Assembly: GCA_019419725.1 (NCBI GenBank)
Contig: DXZL01000104.1
Coordinates: forward strand, 1-5,383
Length of the DNA stretch: 5,383 bases
DNA from: Veillonella sp.
GTDB lineage: Bacteria; Bacillota; Negativicutes; Veillonellales; Veillonellaceae
Direction of reading: 5' to 3'
Shown here: in pieces, positions 1-5,383 of the stretch
How positions within the stretch are numbered: position 1 is the first letter of the stretch
Layout of the letters: every line of letters starts with the position of its first letter
The notes under the pieces: generated by a model
Database searches by the model: none
What the model was told of the DNA's origin: nothing
What the model saw: the letters and a program-made list of their open reading frames with translations, nothing else
Made by a program: the position numbers and the translations under genes

Positions 1-8
1 TTAGTAAA

Positions 9-37
9 TATAACGTAAATTCTATTACGCAGTTATA
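9..37. repeat. Imperfect inverted repeat at the window edge
   Basis: TATAACGTAA at 9-18 can pair with TTACG at 25-29 and TTATA at 33-37, giving a 10-bp stem with a six-base loop and a three-base bulge (30-32). No T-run follows, so it is not a convincing terminator. It lies about 45 bp upstream of the tyrS -35 box and could be an operator or the remnant of an upstream transcription end. In DNA this AT-rich a chance origin is possible. No open reading frame of note lies in 1-139. Confidence 0.25.
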
Positions 38-81
38 AATATTATATCATATATGGCTTAAAACCAATACTATATATATAA

Positions 82-110
82 TTGTGAAAGTTTTTAGATA
101 ATGGTATACT
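82..110 (+). promoter_or_regulatory. tyrS promoter (sigma-70/SigA type, extended -10)
   Basis: TTGTGA at 82-87 (4 of 6 matches to TTGACA) is followed after exactly 17 bp by TATACT at 105-110 (5 of 6 matches to TATAAT). TG at 102-103 adds an extended -10 element. The predicted transcript starts near 117, leaving a leader of only about 23 bases before the ATG. That is too short for a T-box or other riboswitch, so control by uncharged tRNA-Tyr is not expected from this promoter. Confidence 0.7.
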
Positions 111-139
111 AAAACAATAGTATTTCGAGGAGGATTATC

Positions 140-1348
140 ATGGTTAGTGCTCAAGAACAAGTGCGCCAAATTAAACACGGCGTAGCAGATTTAATTAATG
201 AACAAGATCTTGTAAAGAAAATAGAAAAATCTATTAAGGAAAATAAACCTTTAGTTGTAAAATTAGGTTTGGACCCAACAGCGCCAGATATTCATTTAGG
301 CCATACAGTACCACTTCGTAAACTACGTTTGTTCCAAGAATTTGGTCATCAAGTAGTGATCGTTATCGGCGGTTTCACTGCGCGTATTGGTGATCCTACT
401 GGTAAAAGTGTAACTCGTCCACCACTTACAAAAGAAGAAGTATTGAAAAATGCTGAAACCTATAAAACACAAATCTTCAAAGTGTTAGATCCTGAAAAAA
501 CGATCGTCCGCGACAATAGTGAATGGCTAGAATCTATGAATTTTGCTGATGTGCTTCGCTTGGCAAGTTCTTACACTGTAGCACGTATGATGGAACGTGA
601 TGATTTCAATAAACGTTTCAAAGAAGGCCGTGCTATTGGTGTTCATGAATTTATGTATCCATTGATGCAAGGTCAAGATTCTGTAGCATTACATGCTGAT
701 GTTGAATTTGGTGGTACAGACCAAACTTTCAACTTGTTAATGGGTCGTCATTTACAAGAATTAGAAGGTCAAGAACCACAAGTTGTTATCACAATGCCAT
801 TGCTTGAAGGCCTTGATGGCGTTCAAAAAATGAGTAAATCTTTAGGTAATTACATCGGTATCGATGAAGAACCTAAAGAAATGTACGGTAAAGCTATGTC
901 CATTCCAGACGAATTGATGATGCGTTACTTCATGCTCGTTACAGACATGCCAATCGAAGAGCAAGAGGACATGGAAAAACGTCTTGAAAGTGGTGAATTA
1001 CATCCACGTGATGCAAAAATGCAATTAGCTCGCACCATCGTTCGCTTGTACCATGGTGAAGAAGCTGCTCTCGAAGCAGAAGAAGAATTCAAACGCGTAT
1101 TCCAACAACGCGCGTTGCCTACAGATATTCCTGAATACGCTATGGATGCGCCAACAGAGCCAATCTTTGTACCGCAATTCTGTACAGATGCTGGTTTGAC
1201 TGCCTCTAATGGCGAAGCACGTCGCTCTATTAAAGCTGGTGCTTTCAAAGTAAATGGTGAAAAATATACAGAAGAAAACCTTACCCTTGAAGAGGGCATG
1301 ATCGTTCAAGTAGGTAAACGTAAATTTGTGAAAATTAAATTTAACTAA
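140..1348 (+). CDS. tyrS: Tyrosyl-tRNA synthetase (TyrZ-like class)
   Basis: This is the cytoplasmic class I synthetase that activates tyrosine with ATP and charges tRNA-Tyr. The 402 residues are full length for the TyrZ-like bacterial branch. The Rossmann catalytic domain carries the HIGH-type motif as HLGH (52-55), after [10 protein letters not shown], which is typical of this enzyme. Further on are a YPLMQGQD segment and an FGGTDQ segment that line the tyrosine and tRNA side of the active site in the family. The signature loop KMSKS is at 230-234. The anticodon-binding region follows, and the C-terminal 55 or so residues ([17 protein letters not shown] and on) form an S4-like RNA-binding domain. 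The ATG at 140 is set by GAGGAGG (127-133), six bases upstream. The gene is monocistronic, with its own promoter and terminator. No missing residue or frameshift was seen. The family assignment is certain; the TyrZ-type subclass rests on length and motif spelling. Confidence 0.97.
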   Translation: MVSAQEQVRQIKHGVADLINEQDLVKKIEKSIKENKPLVVKLGLDPTAPDIHLGHTVPLRKLRLFQEFGHQVVIVIGGFTARIGDPTGKSVTRPPLTKEEVLKNAETYKTQIFKVLDPEKTIVRDNSEWLESMNFADVLRLASSYTVARMMERDDFNKRFKEGRAIGVHEFMYPLMQGQDSVALHADVEFGGTDQTFNLLMGRHLQELEGQEPQVVITMPLLEGLDGVQKMSKSLGNYIGIDEEPKEMYGKAMSIPDELMMRYFMLVTDMPIEEQEDMEKRLESGELHPRDAKMQLARTIVRLYHGEEAALEAEEEFKRVFQQRALPTDIPEYAMDAPTEPIFVPQFCTDAGLTASNGEARRSIKAGAFKVNGEKYTEENLTLEEGMIVQVGKRKFVKIKFN

Positions 1349-1351
1349 TAT

Positions 1352-1388
1352 AAAAAAGTGATGAGATCAAAATCTCATCACTTTTTTT
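1352..1388 (+). terminator. tyrS intrinsic terminator
   Basis: GTGATGAGAT (1358-1367) and ATCTCATCAC (1372-1381) form a perfect 10-bp stem with the loop CAAA, followed by seven T (1382-1388). Six A (1352-1357) upstream can pair with the T-run, so the element may also stop transcription arriving from the other strand. It begins three bases after the tyrS stop and separates tyrS from the Nudix operon. Confidence 0.95.
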
Positions 1389-1399
1389 GTCTATACTAT

Positions 1400-1464
1400 T
1401 TGTAATTATAAGATTTTCTATTCACTGTATCTTATATTTAAGAAGCAACAGATTATGATTACAA
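1400..1464. repeat. Nested inverted repeats downstream of tyrS
   Basis: TATAAGAT (1407-1414) has its reverse complement ATCTTATA at 1429-1436, with a 14-base spacer. The base run immediately before it, TTGTAAT (1400-1406), has its complement ATTACAA at 1458-1464. Together they could fold as a stem interrupted on one side by about 21 bases. The element lies past the tyrS terminator and before the next recognisable promoter. No function can be assigned, and chance pairing in AT-rich DNA is a real alternative. Confidence 0.3.
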
Positions 1465-1477
1465 GTTAATGTATAAT

Positions 1478-1520
1478 AAATATAAATACAGATACAAATA
1501 TAAATATAAAATACAAATTT
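1478..1520. repeat. Degenerate AAATAY hexamer tandem repeat
   Basis: Reading from 1478 the units are AAATAT, AAATAC, AGATAC, AAATAT, AAATAT (1478-1507), then AAAATAC with one extra A, then AAATTT (1515-1520). Five units in a row keep a strict six-base period with very few changes. The last unit runs into the TTGACA box at 1519. A/T-rich DNA just upstream of a -35 box could act as an UP-type element, and a change in repeat number could alter expression. That role is inferred. Confidence 0.55.
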
Positions 1521-1547
1521 GACACATAAAAGATTTATATAGATATC
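1519..1547 (+). promoter_or_regulatory. Probable promoter of the Nudix/membrane-protein operon
   Basis: TTGACA at 1519-1524 is a perfect -35 box. The -10 box is unclear: at 17 bp the sequence is GATATC (1542-1547, only three matches), while the better TATAGT at 1549-1554 is 24 bp away. Start position and strength are therefore uncertain. It is the only promoter-like site between the tyrS terminator and the Nudix gene. Confidence 0.4.
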
Positions 1548-1561
1548 GTATAGTATCTATA
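1538..1561. promoter_or_regulatory. Dyad (possible operator) over the promoter/start region
   Basis: TATAGATA (1538-1545) and TATCTATA (1554-1561) are perfect inverted 8-mers separated by eight bases. The dyad overlaps the expected -10 and start region and ends six bases before the ribosome binding site, a position that would suit a repressor site or a leader hairpin. No regulator gene is next to it, so the role is inferred. Confidence 0.35.
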
Positions 1562-1578
1562 AAGTAAGAGGACTATAT

Positions 1579-2196
1579 ATGGATAAAGAACTAAGCAACT
1601 TTTTAGAACAACGAGAACATACTGTTCTTACCGATATTGATGTTATAACTGCGGCAGTAGCAGTACCATTATTAGAAATTGATGGGGAAGATCATGTAGT
1701 ATTTACTGTGCGTAGCAATAAGCTGCGACGTCAGCCTGGTGAAATTAGCTTTCCTGGTGGCCACTGTGAACCTAATGATAAAAGCAGTGCCCATGCTGCC
1801 ATGCGTGAGTGCTCTGAGGAACTGGGTATCAATTTAGATCAAATTGAACTTCTGGGAAATTTAGATTGTCTTGTATCTGCGATAGGTGTCAAACTATATG
1901 CCGTAGCCGTGCGCCTACATACAAGTGATTTGAAACCAAATCCTGACGAAGTAGGAGAGGTGTTCACCGTTCCATTACAATATCTATTAGACATGGAACC
2001 GACGGTGGGGCATCTAGACATTGGAACGAAACCATTAAAAGACTTTCCGTTCCATTTATTAGAAGGCTACAACATTGATTGGAAAATCAGACAAAACTAC
2101 TCTGTCTATTTTTACCCTTATAAACAATACACTATATGGGGGCTGACGGGGCGAGTACTGAAGAACTTTTTAGATATATATAGGGCGGTTAAATGA
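1579..2196 (+). CDS. Nudix hydrolase, CoA-diphosphatase (NudL/NUDT7) type
   Basis: This 205-residue protein belongs to the Nudix branch that cleaves coenzyme A and acyl-CoA to 4'-phosphopantetheine and 3',5'-ADP. The branch-specific pattern T-x-R-S-x3-R-x3-G-x3-F-P-G-G is present at 43-61 (R45, S46, R50, G54, FPGG 58-61). The catalytic Nudix half-box RECSEELGI lies at 76-84, with E77, E80 and E81 as metal ligands. Fourteen residues separate the GG from the R, as I recall for E. coli NudL. That differs by one from the textbook box, and the first E is replaced. NPDEVGEVFTVPL (121-133) is also typical of this branch. The ATG is supported by AGAGGA (1567-1572), six bases upstream. The stop overlaps the next start as ATGA, so translation is probably coupled. 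The family is secure; the CoA substrate is inferred from motifs and untested. Confidence 0.9.
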   Translation: MDKELSNFLEQREHTVLTDIDVITAAVAVPLLEIDGEDHVVFTVRSNKLRRQPGEISFPGGHCEPNDKSSAHAAMRECSEELGINLDQIELLGNLDCLVSAIGVKLYAVAVRLHTSDLKPNPDEVGEVFTVPLQYLLDMEPTVGHLDIGTKPLKDFPFHLLEGYNIDWKIRQNYSVYFYPYKQYTIWGLTGRVLKNFLDIYRAVK

Positions 2197-2435
2197 AACC
2201 TGAATTTGTTCCGTGGTTATGGATTATTTATGTAGCTTATGTTTTATATAAGAGATATAAAGAAAATAATCGTATAGAAAAATCTATAATCATACTAGCT
2301 AGTATAAGTATAATTATTGTTAGTGGTGGTTTTTCTTTATTAACATATTATAATCTTTCACCTGAATTGCAGCTTATGTTAAATATATTAATTATAATAG
2401 TATTGTTTATAATGAAAACATTATTTGGAGTGTAA
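2193..2435 (+). CDS. Small three-helix membrane protein, unknown function
   Basis: I do not recognise this 80-residue protein. It has three hydrophobic stretches, at about 5-19, 31-53 and 59-79. A basic, charged loop (KRYKENNRIEK, 20-30) follows helix 1 and probably faces the cytoplasm. There is no signal peptidase or lipobox motif. Its ATG lies inside the end of the Nudix gene (ATGA overlap at 2193-2196), with AGGG at 2182-2185 seven bases upstream, so it is almost certainly cotranscribed with the Nudix gene and translationally coupled to it. The base composition is far more AT-rich than tyrS or ppsA, partly because of Ile/Leu/Tyr-rich membrane segments. It could be a stand-alone membrane protein or a partner of the next one; the sequence does not decide. 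Confidence 0.75.
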   Translation: MKPEFVPWLWIIYVAYVLYKRYKENNRIEKSIIILASISIIIVSGGFSLLTYYNLSPELQLMLNILIIIVLFIMKTLFGV

Positions 2436-2438
2436 CAG

Positions 2439-2885
2439 ATGGTAATAATACAGTGGCTTGGATATACTATGCCCCCTATATGCATTGTTATTTCAATATT
2501 ATTAATGATATATGGAAAGTCTAGGCATATTAAATATTTAGATCCAGAGGTACCATTAGGACGCTTATTCTATTTTTTCGGCAATGCTTTTTCGTTTATG
2601 TGTTGTATTTTATTAATTAGCTTTGGTAGCGATGTAATGCAATCAACAGATATTATTGAAGGGATTAAATATTTAATCTTAGGATATTCTTTTGGTATTT
2701 ATGGATTTACATTCTTTTTTATGACTGGCATGAGAAGATCTTATGATATAGGATTTCCATTTTGGGTATATCCGATTTTTATAGCCTTAATACTTTTAAG
2801 TCTTTTTATGAATGATACTATTTTTGAATTCTTGATGCTTGGAATGTATCTATTTTTATTACAGCCAGGAAGAGCAAGAGAGTAA
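2439..2885 (+). CDS. Multi-pass membrane protein, unknown function
   Basis: This 148-residue protein is not recognised. Hydrophobic segments lie at about 8-26, 43-63, 76-97, 106-124 and 127-142, suggesting four or five membrane helices. Charged loops sit at 27-42 (GKSRHIKYLDPEVPLGR) and around RR (99-100). The C-terminus ends in a short basic tail (GRARE). Two adjacent Cys (55-56) fall within helix 2. The ATG at 2439 follows the previous stop by three bases and has GGAG at 2427-2430, eight bases upstream, inside the preceding gene. It therefore belongs to the same operon. No enzyme, transporter or toxin motif could be identified. It is strongly AT-rich, like its neighbour. Confidence 0.75.
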   Translation: MVIIQWLGYTMPPICIVISILLMIYGKSRHIKYLDPEVPLGRLFYFFGNAFSFMCCILLISFGSDVMQSTDIIEGIKYLILGYSFGIYGFTFFFMTGMRRSYDIGFPFWVYPIFIALILLSLFMNDTIFEFLMLGMYLFLLQPGRARE

Positions 2886-2949
2886 TCTTGCGTGTTTTTA
2901 AACGGTGCTATTTGAGTTAACTTTAATTGTTAGTGGAGTATTATATATC

Positions 2950-3361
2950 ATGAAAAAGCAGTATTATAATTTTTTTATTAGGATTAATAGTACTTTCTAT
3001 ATTGACCTACTCCATTTATTACAAGATTGATAAAGATAATAAACATGAAACTGCTGAAGCAGTTTTGAATAGATTAGTTGTTGTTTCTAATAGTGAAGAT
3101 ATTAGAATGTCTTATGGTCAATATAGCAATGGGGAGTGGGTTCAGTATCTTGATATGAAGGTCAGTCCAGATTATAAAACTGTTATGCCTCAAACCTTAG
3201 AAACTATTAGCTATATTTTTCCTAATAGTAAAGTTGAGAAAATTGAGACTTCAGATGCTACATTACTATATCGTATTACTTTAGAGGATGGCATTTTATT
3301 TGTTAATGGCAGTGATATGAAGCCCGATCAATTAAGATTTATTGTTCATGTGTCAAACTAA
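2950..3361 (+). pseudogene. Membrane-anchored small protein with a broken or shifted N-terminal frame
   Basis: The long open frame ends at 3361 and stays open back to 2954, but it has no ATG or GTG start. Its only standard start is TTG at 3002, which lacks a ribosome binding site and would remove the hydrophobic segment. The natural start, ATG at 2950 with GGAG at 2935-2938, is in another frame that stops after 26 codons at 3028-3030. Removing one base at T7 (2970-2976) would give a 136-residue protein beginning MKKQYYNFLLGLIVLSILTY. Removing one A from the A5 run (2953-2957) would give MKSSIIIFLLGLIVLSILTY. Either is a typical membrane anchor or signal segment, followed by an approximately 110-residue polar domain probably outside the membrane. 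No lipobox Cys is visible. The domain is not recognised. It may be a pseudogene, a phase-variable gene, a slippage-expressed gene or a sequencing error. No terminator separates it from the preceding gene, 64 bp upstream. Confidence 0.7.
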
Positions 3362-3364
3362 GAT

Positions 3365-3408
3365 AAAAAAGATGATTGTCTATAATTAGGCAATCATTTT
3401 TTATTTTT
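3365..3408 (+). terminator. Intrinsic terminator of the Nudix/membrane operon
   Basis: ATGATTGTC (3372-3380) pairs with GGCAATCAT (3389-3397), including one T-G pair, around the loop TATAATTA. The 3' arm is followed by TTTTTTATTTTT, and a run of A (3365-3370) precedes the stem, so the helix can extend and may work in both directions. It starts a few bases after the stop at 3361 and isolates the operon from ppsA. Confidence 0.85.
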
Positions 3409-3444
3409 AGTTGAGTTTTATTTGTATAATAATGCCTATAAAAA

Positions 3445-3471
3445 TTGACAGATTGCAAATTAAGGTATACT
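3445..3471 (+). promoter_or_regulatory. ppsA promoter
   Basis: A perfect TTGACA (3445-3450) is followed by TATACT (3466-3471) with a spacer of only 15 bp. TACTAT at 3468-3473 would give 17 bp but a poorer match. A start near 3478 leaves a leader of about 47 bases, in which I see no riboswitch or attenuator. The tyrS and ppsA promoters share the string GGTATACTA around the -10 box. Confidence 0.6.
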
Positions 3472-3524
3472 ATTTATGTGTAAAAGGTTTAATGTGTTGC
3501 ACTAATTGACTAGGAGGTTCTCAC

Positions 3525-5383
3525 ATGAATCGCGAAACAGCATACGTACTTTGGTTTGATGAATTACAACGTGAAGATGTTAATTTAGTTGGTGGTAAGT
3601 CTTCTTCCTTAGGGGAATTGACATCCTCCACTAATGTACCTGTACCTTACGGTTTTGCTACAACTGCTCATGGTTATCGTGAGTTTATGAAAGCAACAGG
3701 TTTGGAAGATAAAATCCGCGCTGAACTTGATGCGTTAGATGATGTAGAAAATTCTGCATTATTGCGTGAAGTATGTGCTAAAATTCGCCGCATGATTTGC
3801 GAAGAAGAAATGCCAAAAGAATTGGCAGATGCTATCCGTCATGCTTATGAAGAACTTGGTAAAAAAGTAAACGAAGAAAATCCATTCGTAGCAGTTCGTT
3901 CTAGTGCAACAGCAGAAGACTTGCCAGATGCAAGCTTCGCAGGCCAACAAGATACATATTTAAATGTACGTGGTGCTGATGTTATTATCGAGAAAGTAAA
4001 AGAATGCTATGCATCTACTTTCACAGACCGTGCAACATACTACCGTGTAAAACAAGGTTTCGATCATATGACAGTAGCATTGAGTGCTGCCGTTCAAATG
4101 ATGGTATTCTCTAAAGCCGCTGGCGTAATGTTTACTGTTGACCTTGTAACAGGCAACGATAACAACATCCTTATCGAAGGTTCTTGGGGTCTTGGTGAGT
4201 ACGTTGTACAAGGTACAGTTACACCAGATAATTTCCATGTAGATAAAGATAAAATGGAAATTATAGATCGCATGATTAATGACAAACATATCCGCTTAGT
4301 TCGTAAAGCTGATGGCGACTGTGTTGAAGAGGTTGTTCCAGCAGATGAAGCTAAACAACAAGTTATTACAGATGCTCAAGTTTTGGAGCTTGCTAAATAC
4401 GCAAAAGCAATCGAAAAACATTATGGTTGTTACATGGATATGGAGTGGGGCGTAGATGAACGAGACGGTAAAATTTGGATTTTACAAGCTCGCCCAGAAA
4501 CAGTTTGGTCCCGTAAAGAAAAACCAAAAACAACTGAAAAACCTAGCACATTAGATGCAGGTAATCGTGAAATTATTGTAAAAGGTTTGCCAGCTTCCCC
4601 TGGTAATGCAGCTGGTAAAGCTCATGTTATCATCAATCCTGAGGATATTGATGAATTCAAAGAAGGCGAAATCCTTGTCACAGCTATGACAGCTCCTGAC
4701 TGGGTACCAGCTATGAAAAAGGCAAAAGCTATCGTTACTGATGCTGGTGGTATGACTTGTCACGCGTCTATCGTTAGCCGTGAGCTTGGTATTCCTTGTA
4801 TCGTAGGTACTAAGAGCCGTAGCCATGAAGCAACAACATCCATTAAAGATGGTCAAATGATTACTGTTGATGCTACAAATGGTATCGTATATGATGGCGT
4901 ATTAGAAGATATCGTTAAAAAGCCAGAAGTACAAGCTACTGCAAGTGTTGCAACTGAATATGTTCCTGTAACAGGCACTAAGATTTACATGAATTTAGGC
5001 AATCCTGATTTAGCTGAAAAACATGGTGTATTACCATGTGATGGTATTGGTCTAATGCGTGAAGAGTTCATTTGGACTACTTTCATTCACGAACACCCAT
5101 TACACCTTATTGAAACTGGTCGCAGTGACTTTGCAGTTAATACATTGGCAGAAGGTATGCGTAAAGTTTGTCAAGCATTAGCTCCTCGACAAGTAGTAGT
5201 TCGTTTGAGCGACTTCAAATCTAGCGAATACCGTGATCTCAACGGTGGCGACAAATATGAACCACATGAATCCAGTGCATTACTTGGCTGGCGTGGTGCA
5301 GCTCGTTACTATGATCCAAAATATACACCTGCTTTCAAATTAGAATTAGAAGCAATCAAAAAAGTACGTAACGAATTTGGTTT
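3525..5383 (+). CDS. ppsA: Phosphoenolpyruvate synthase (pyruvate, water dikinase), 5' part
   Basis: The enzyme converts pyruvate, ATP and water to PEP, AMP and phosphate, the entry step of gluconeogenesis from pyruvate or lactate. The first 619 codons are present and the gene continues past the window. E. coli PpsA has 792 residues, so roughly 170 are missing, including the C-terminal catalytic Cys. The N-terminal ATP-binding domain shows NLVGGKSSSLGEL (K25) and VAVRSSATAEDLPDASFAGQQ (R125 within it), and ends at QARPET (from 321). The swivelling phosphohistidine domain has GGMTCHASIVSRELGIP with the phosphorylated His at 413. The PEP/pyruvate barrel starts near 489 (MNLGNPD, GIGLMREEF) and contains RLSDFKSSEY from R560 and LGWRGAARYY. 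These barrel motifs favour PpsA over pyruvate phosphate dikinase. The ATG at 3525 is fixed by AGGAGG (3512-3517), seven bases upstream. It has its own promoter, is less AT-rich than the preceding operon, and shows no frameshift. Confidence 0.95.
   Translation, partial: MNRETAYVLWFDELQREDVNLVGGKSSSLGELTSSTNVPVPYGFATTAHGYREFMKATGLEDKIRAELDALDDVENSALLREVCAKIRRMICEEEMPKELADAIRHAYEELGKKVNEENPFVAVRSSATAEDLPDASFAGQQDTYLNVRGADVIIEKVKECYASTFTDRATYYRVKQGFDHMTVALSAAVQMMVFSKAAGVMFTVDLVTGNDNNILIEGSWGLGEYVVQGTVTPDNFHVDKDKMEIIDRMINDKHIRLVRKADGDCVEEVVPADEAKQQVITDAQVLELAKYAKAIEKHYGCYMDMEWGVDERDGKIWILQARPETVWSRKEKPKTTEKPSTLDAGNREIIVKGLPASPGNAAGKAHVIINPEDIDEFKEGEILVTAMTAPDWVPAMKKAKAIVTDAGGMTCHASIVSRELGIPCIVGTKSRSHEATTSIKDGQMITVDATNGIVYDGVLEDIVKKPEVQATASVATEYVPVTGTKIYMNLGNPDLAEKHGVLPCDGIGLMREEFIWTTFIHEHPLHLIETGRSDFAVNTLAEGMRKVCQALAPRQVVVRLSDFKSSEYRDLNGGDKYEPHESSALLGWRGAARYYDPKYTPAFKLELEAIKKVRNEFG

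Noticed and set aside
925..1309. Two minus-strand open frames inside tyrS
   Set aside because: They overlap each other and the S4-domain end of tyrS. The translations have the low-complexity Ser/Arg/Cys/Phe look of antisense frames.
1839..2021. Minus-strand 60-residue open frame inside the Nudix gene
   Set aside because: It is antisense to the conserved Nudix box region and has no start context or recognisable protein features.
2886..2949. A separate promoter for the gene at 2950
   Set aside because: TTGCGT (2888) and TTGAGT (2912) occur, but neither has a reasonable -10 box at 16-18 bp. Read-through from the operon is simpler.
3002..3361. TTG at 3002 as the true start of the small protein
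   Set aside because: There is no ribosome binding site at a usable distance (nearest AGGA ends 18 bases upstream), and the in-frame sequence just before it encodes a strong hydrophobic anchor that would be lost.
3476..3505. Nine-codon open frame in the ppsA leader (MCKRFNVLH)
   Set aside because: It would begin at or before the predicted transcript start, has no ribosome binding site, and no attenuator structure follows it.
3759..4856. Four minus-strand open frames inside ppsA (63-109 residues)
   Set aside because: They lie wholly within a clearly conserved coding gene on the other strand, have Cys/His/Phe-rich unnatural composition and show no ribosome binding site context.

Overview
The window looks like chromosome of a low-GC bacterium of the Bacillota. 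Evidence is the AT-rich intergenic DNA, strong AGGAGG-type ribosome binding sites and A/T-ending codons. A Negativicutes/Veillonella-type host is my best guess from overall resemblance, not from a marker in the sequence. All genes read on the + strand. No tRNA, rRNA, CRISPR array, transposase or phage gene was seen.

Layout: (1) 1-139 is a non-coding leader with a good promoter (TTGTGA, 17 bp, extended TATACT) for tyrS. (2) 140-1348 is a complete tyrosyl-tRNA synthetase, closed by a perfect intrinsic terminator. (3) 1389-1578 is non-coding DNA holding inverted repeats, a run of AAATAY hexamers and a TTGACA box. (4) 1579-3361 is a probable small operon: a Nudix hydrolase of the CoA-diphosphatase type, an 80-residue membrane protein overlapping it by ATGA, a 148-residue membrane protein 3 bp further on, and a small membrane-anchored protein whose reading frame is broken near its start. 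A hairpin terminator follows. (5) 3445-5383 is a promoter and the first 619 codons of phosphoenolpyruvate synthase (ppsA), which runs off the window.

The two flanking genes are housekeeping: tyrS charges tRNA-Tyr, and PpsA makes PEP from pyruvate and ATP for gluconeogenesis. The middle operon is different. Its three genes after the Nudix gene are much more AT-rich, encode small membrane or membrane-anchored proteins I do not recognise, and are tightly packed behind the Nudix gene. This is the only part of the window that looks accessory. Nothing shows that it forms a defined new system. The points most worth checking are the frameshift at 2950-3030 and the Nudix/membrane-protein coupling.
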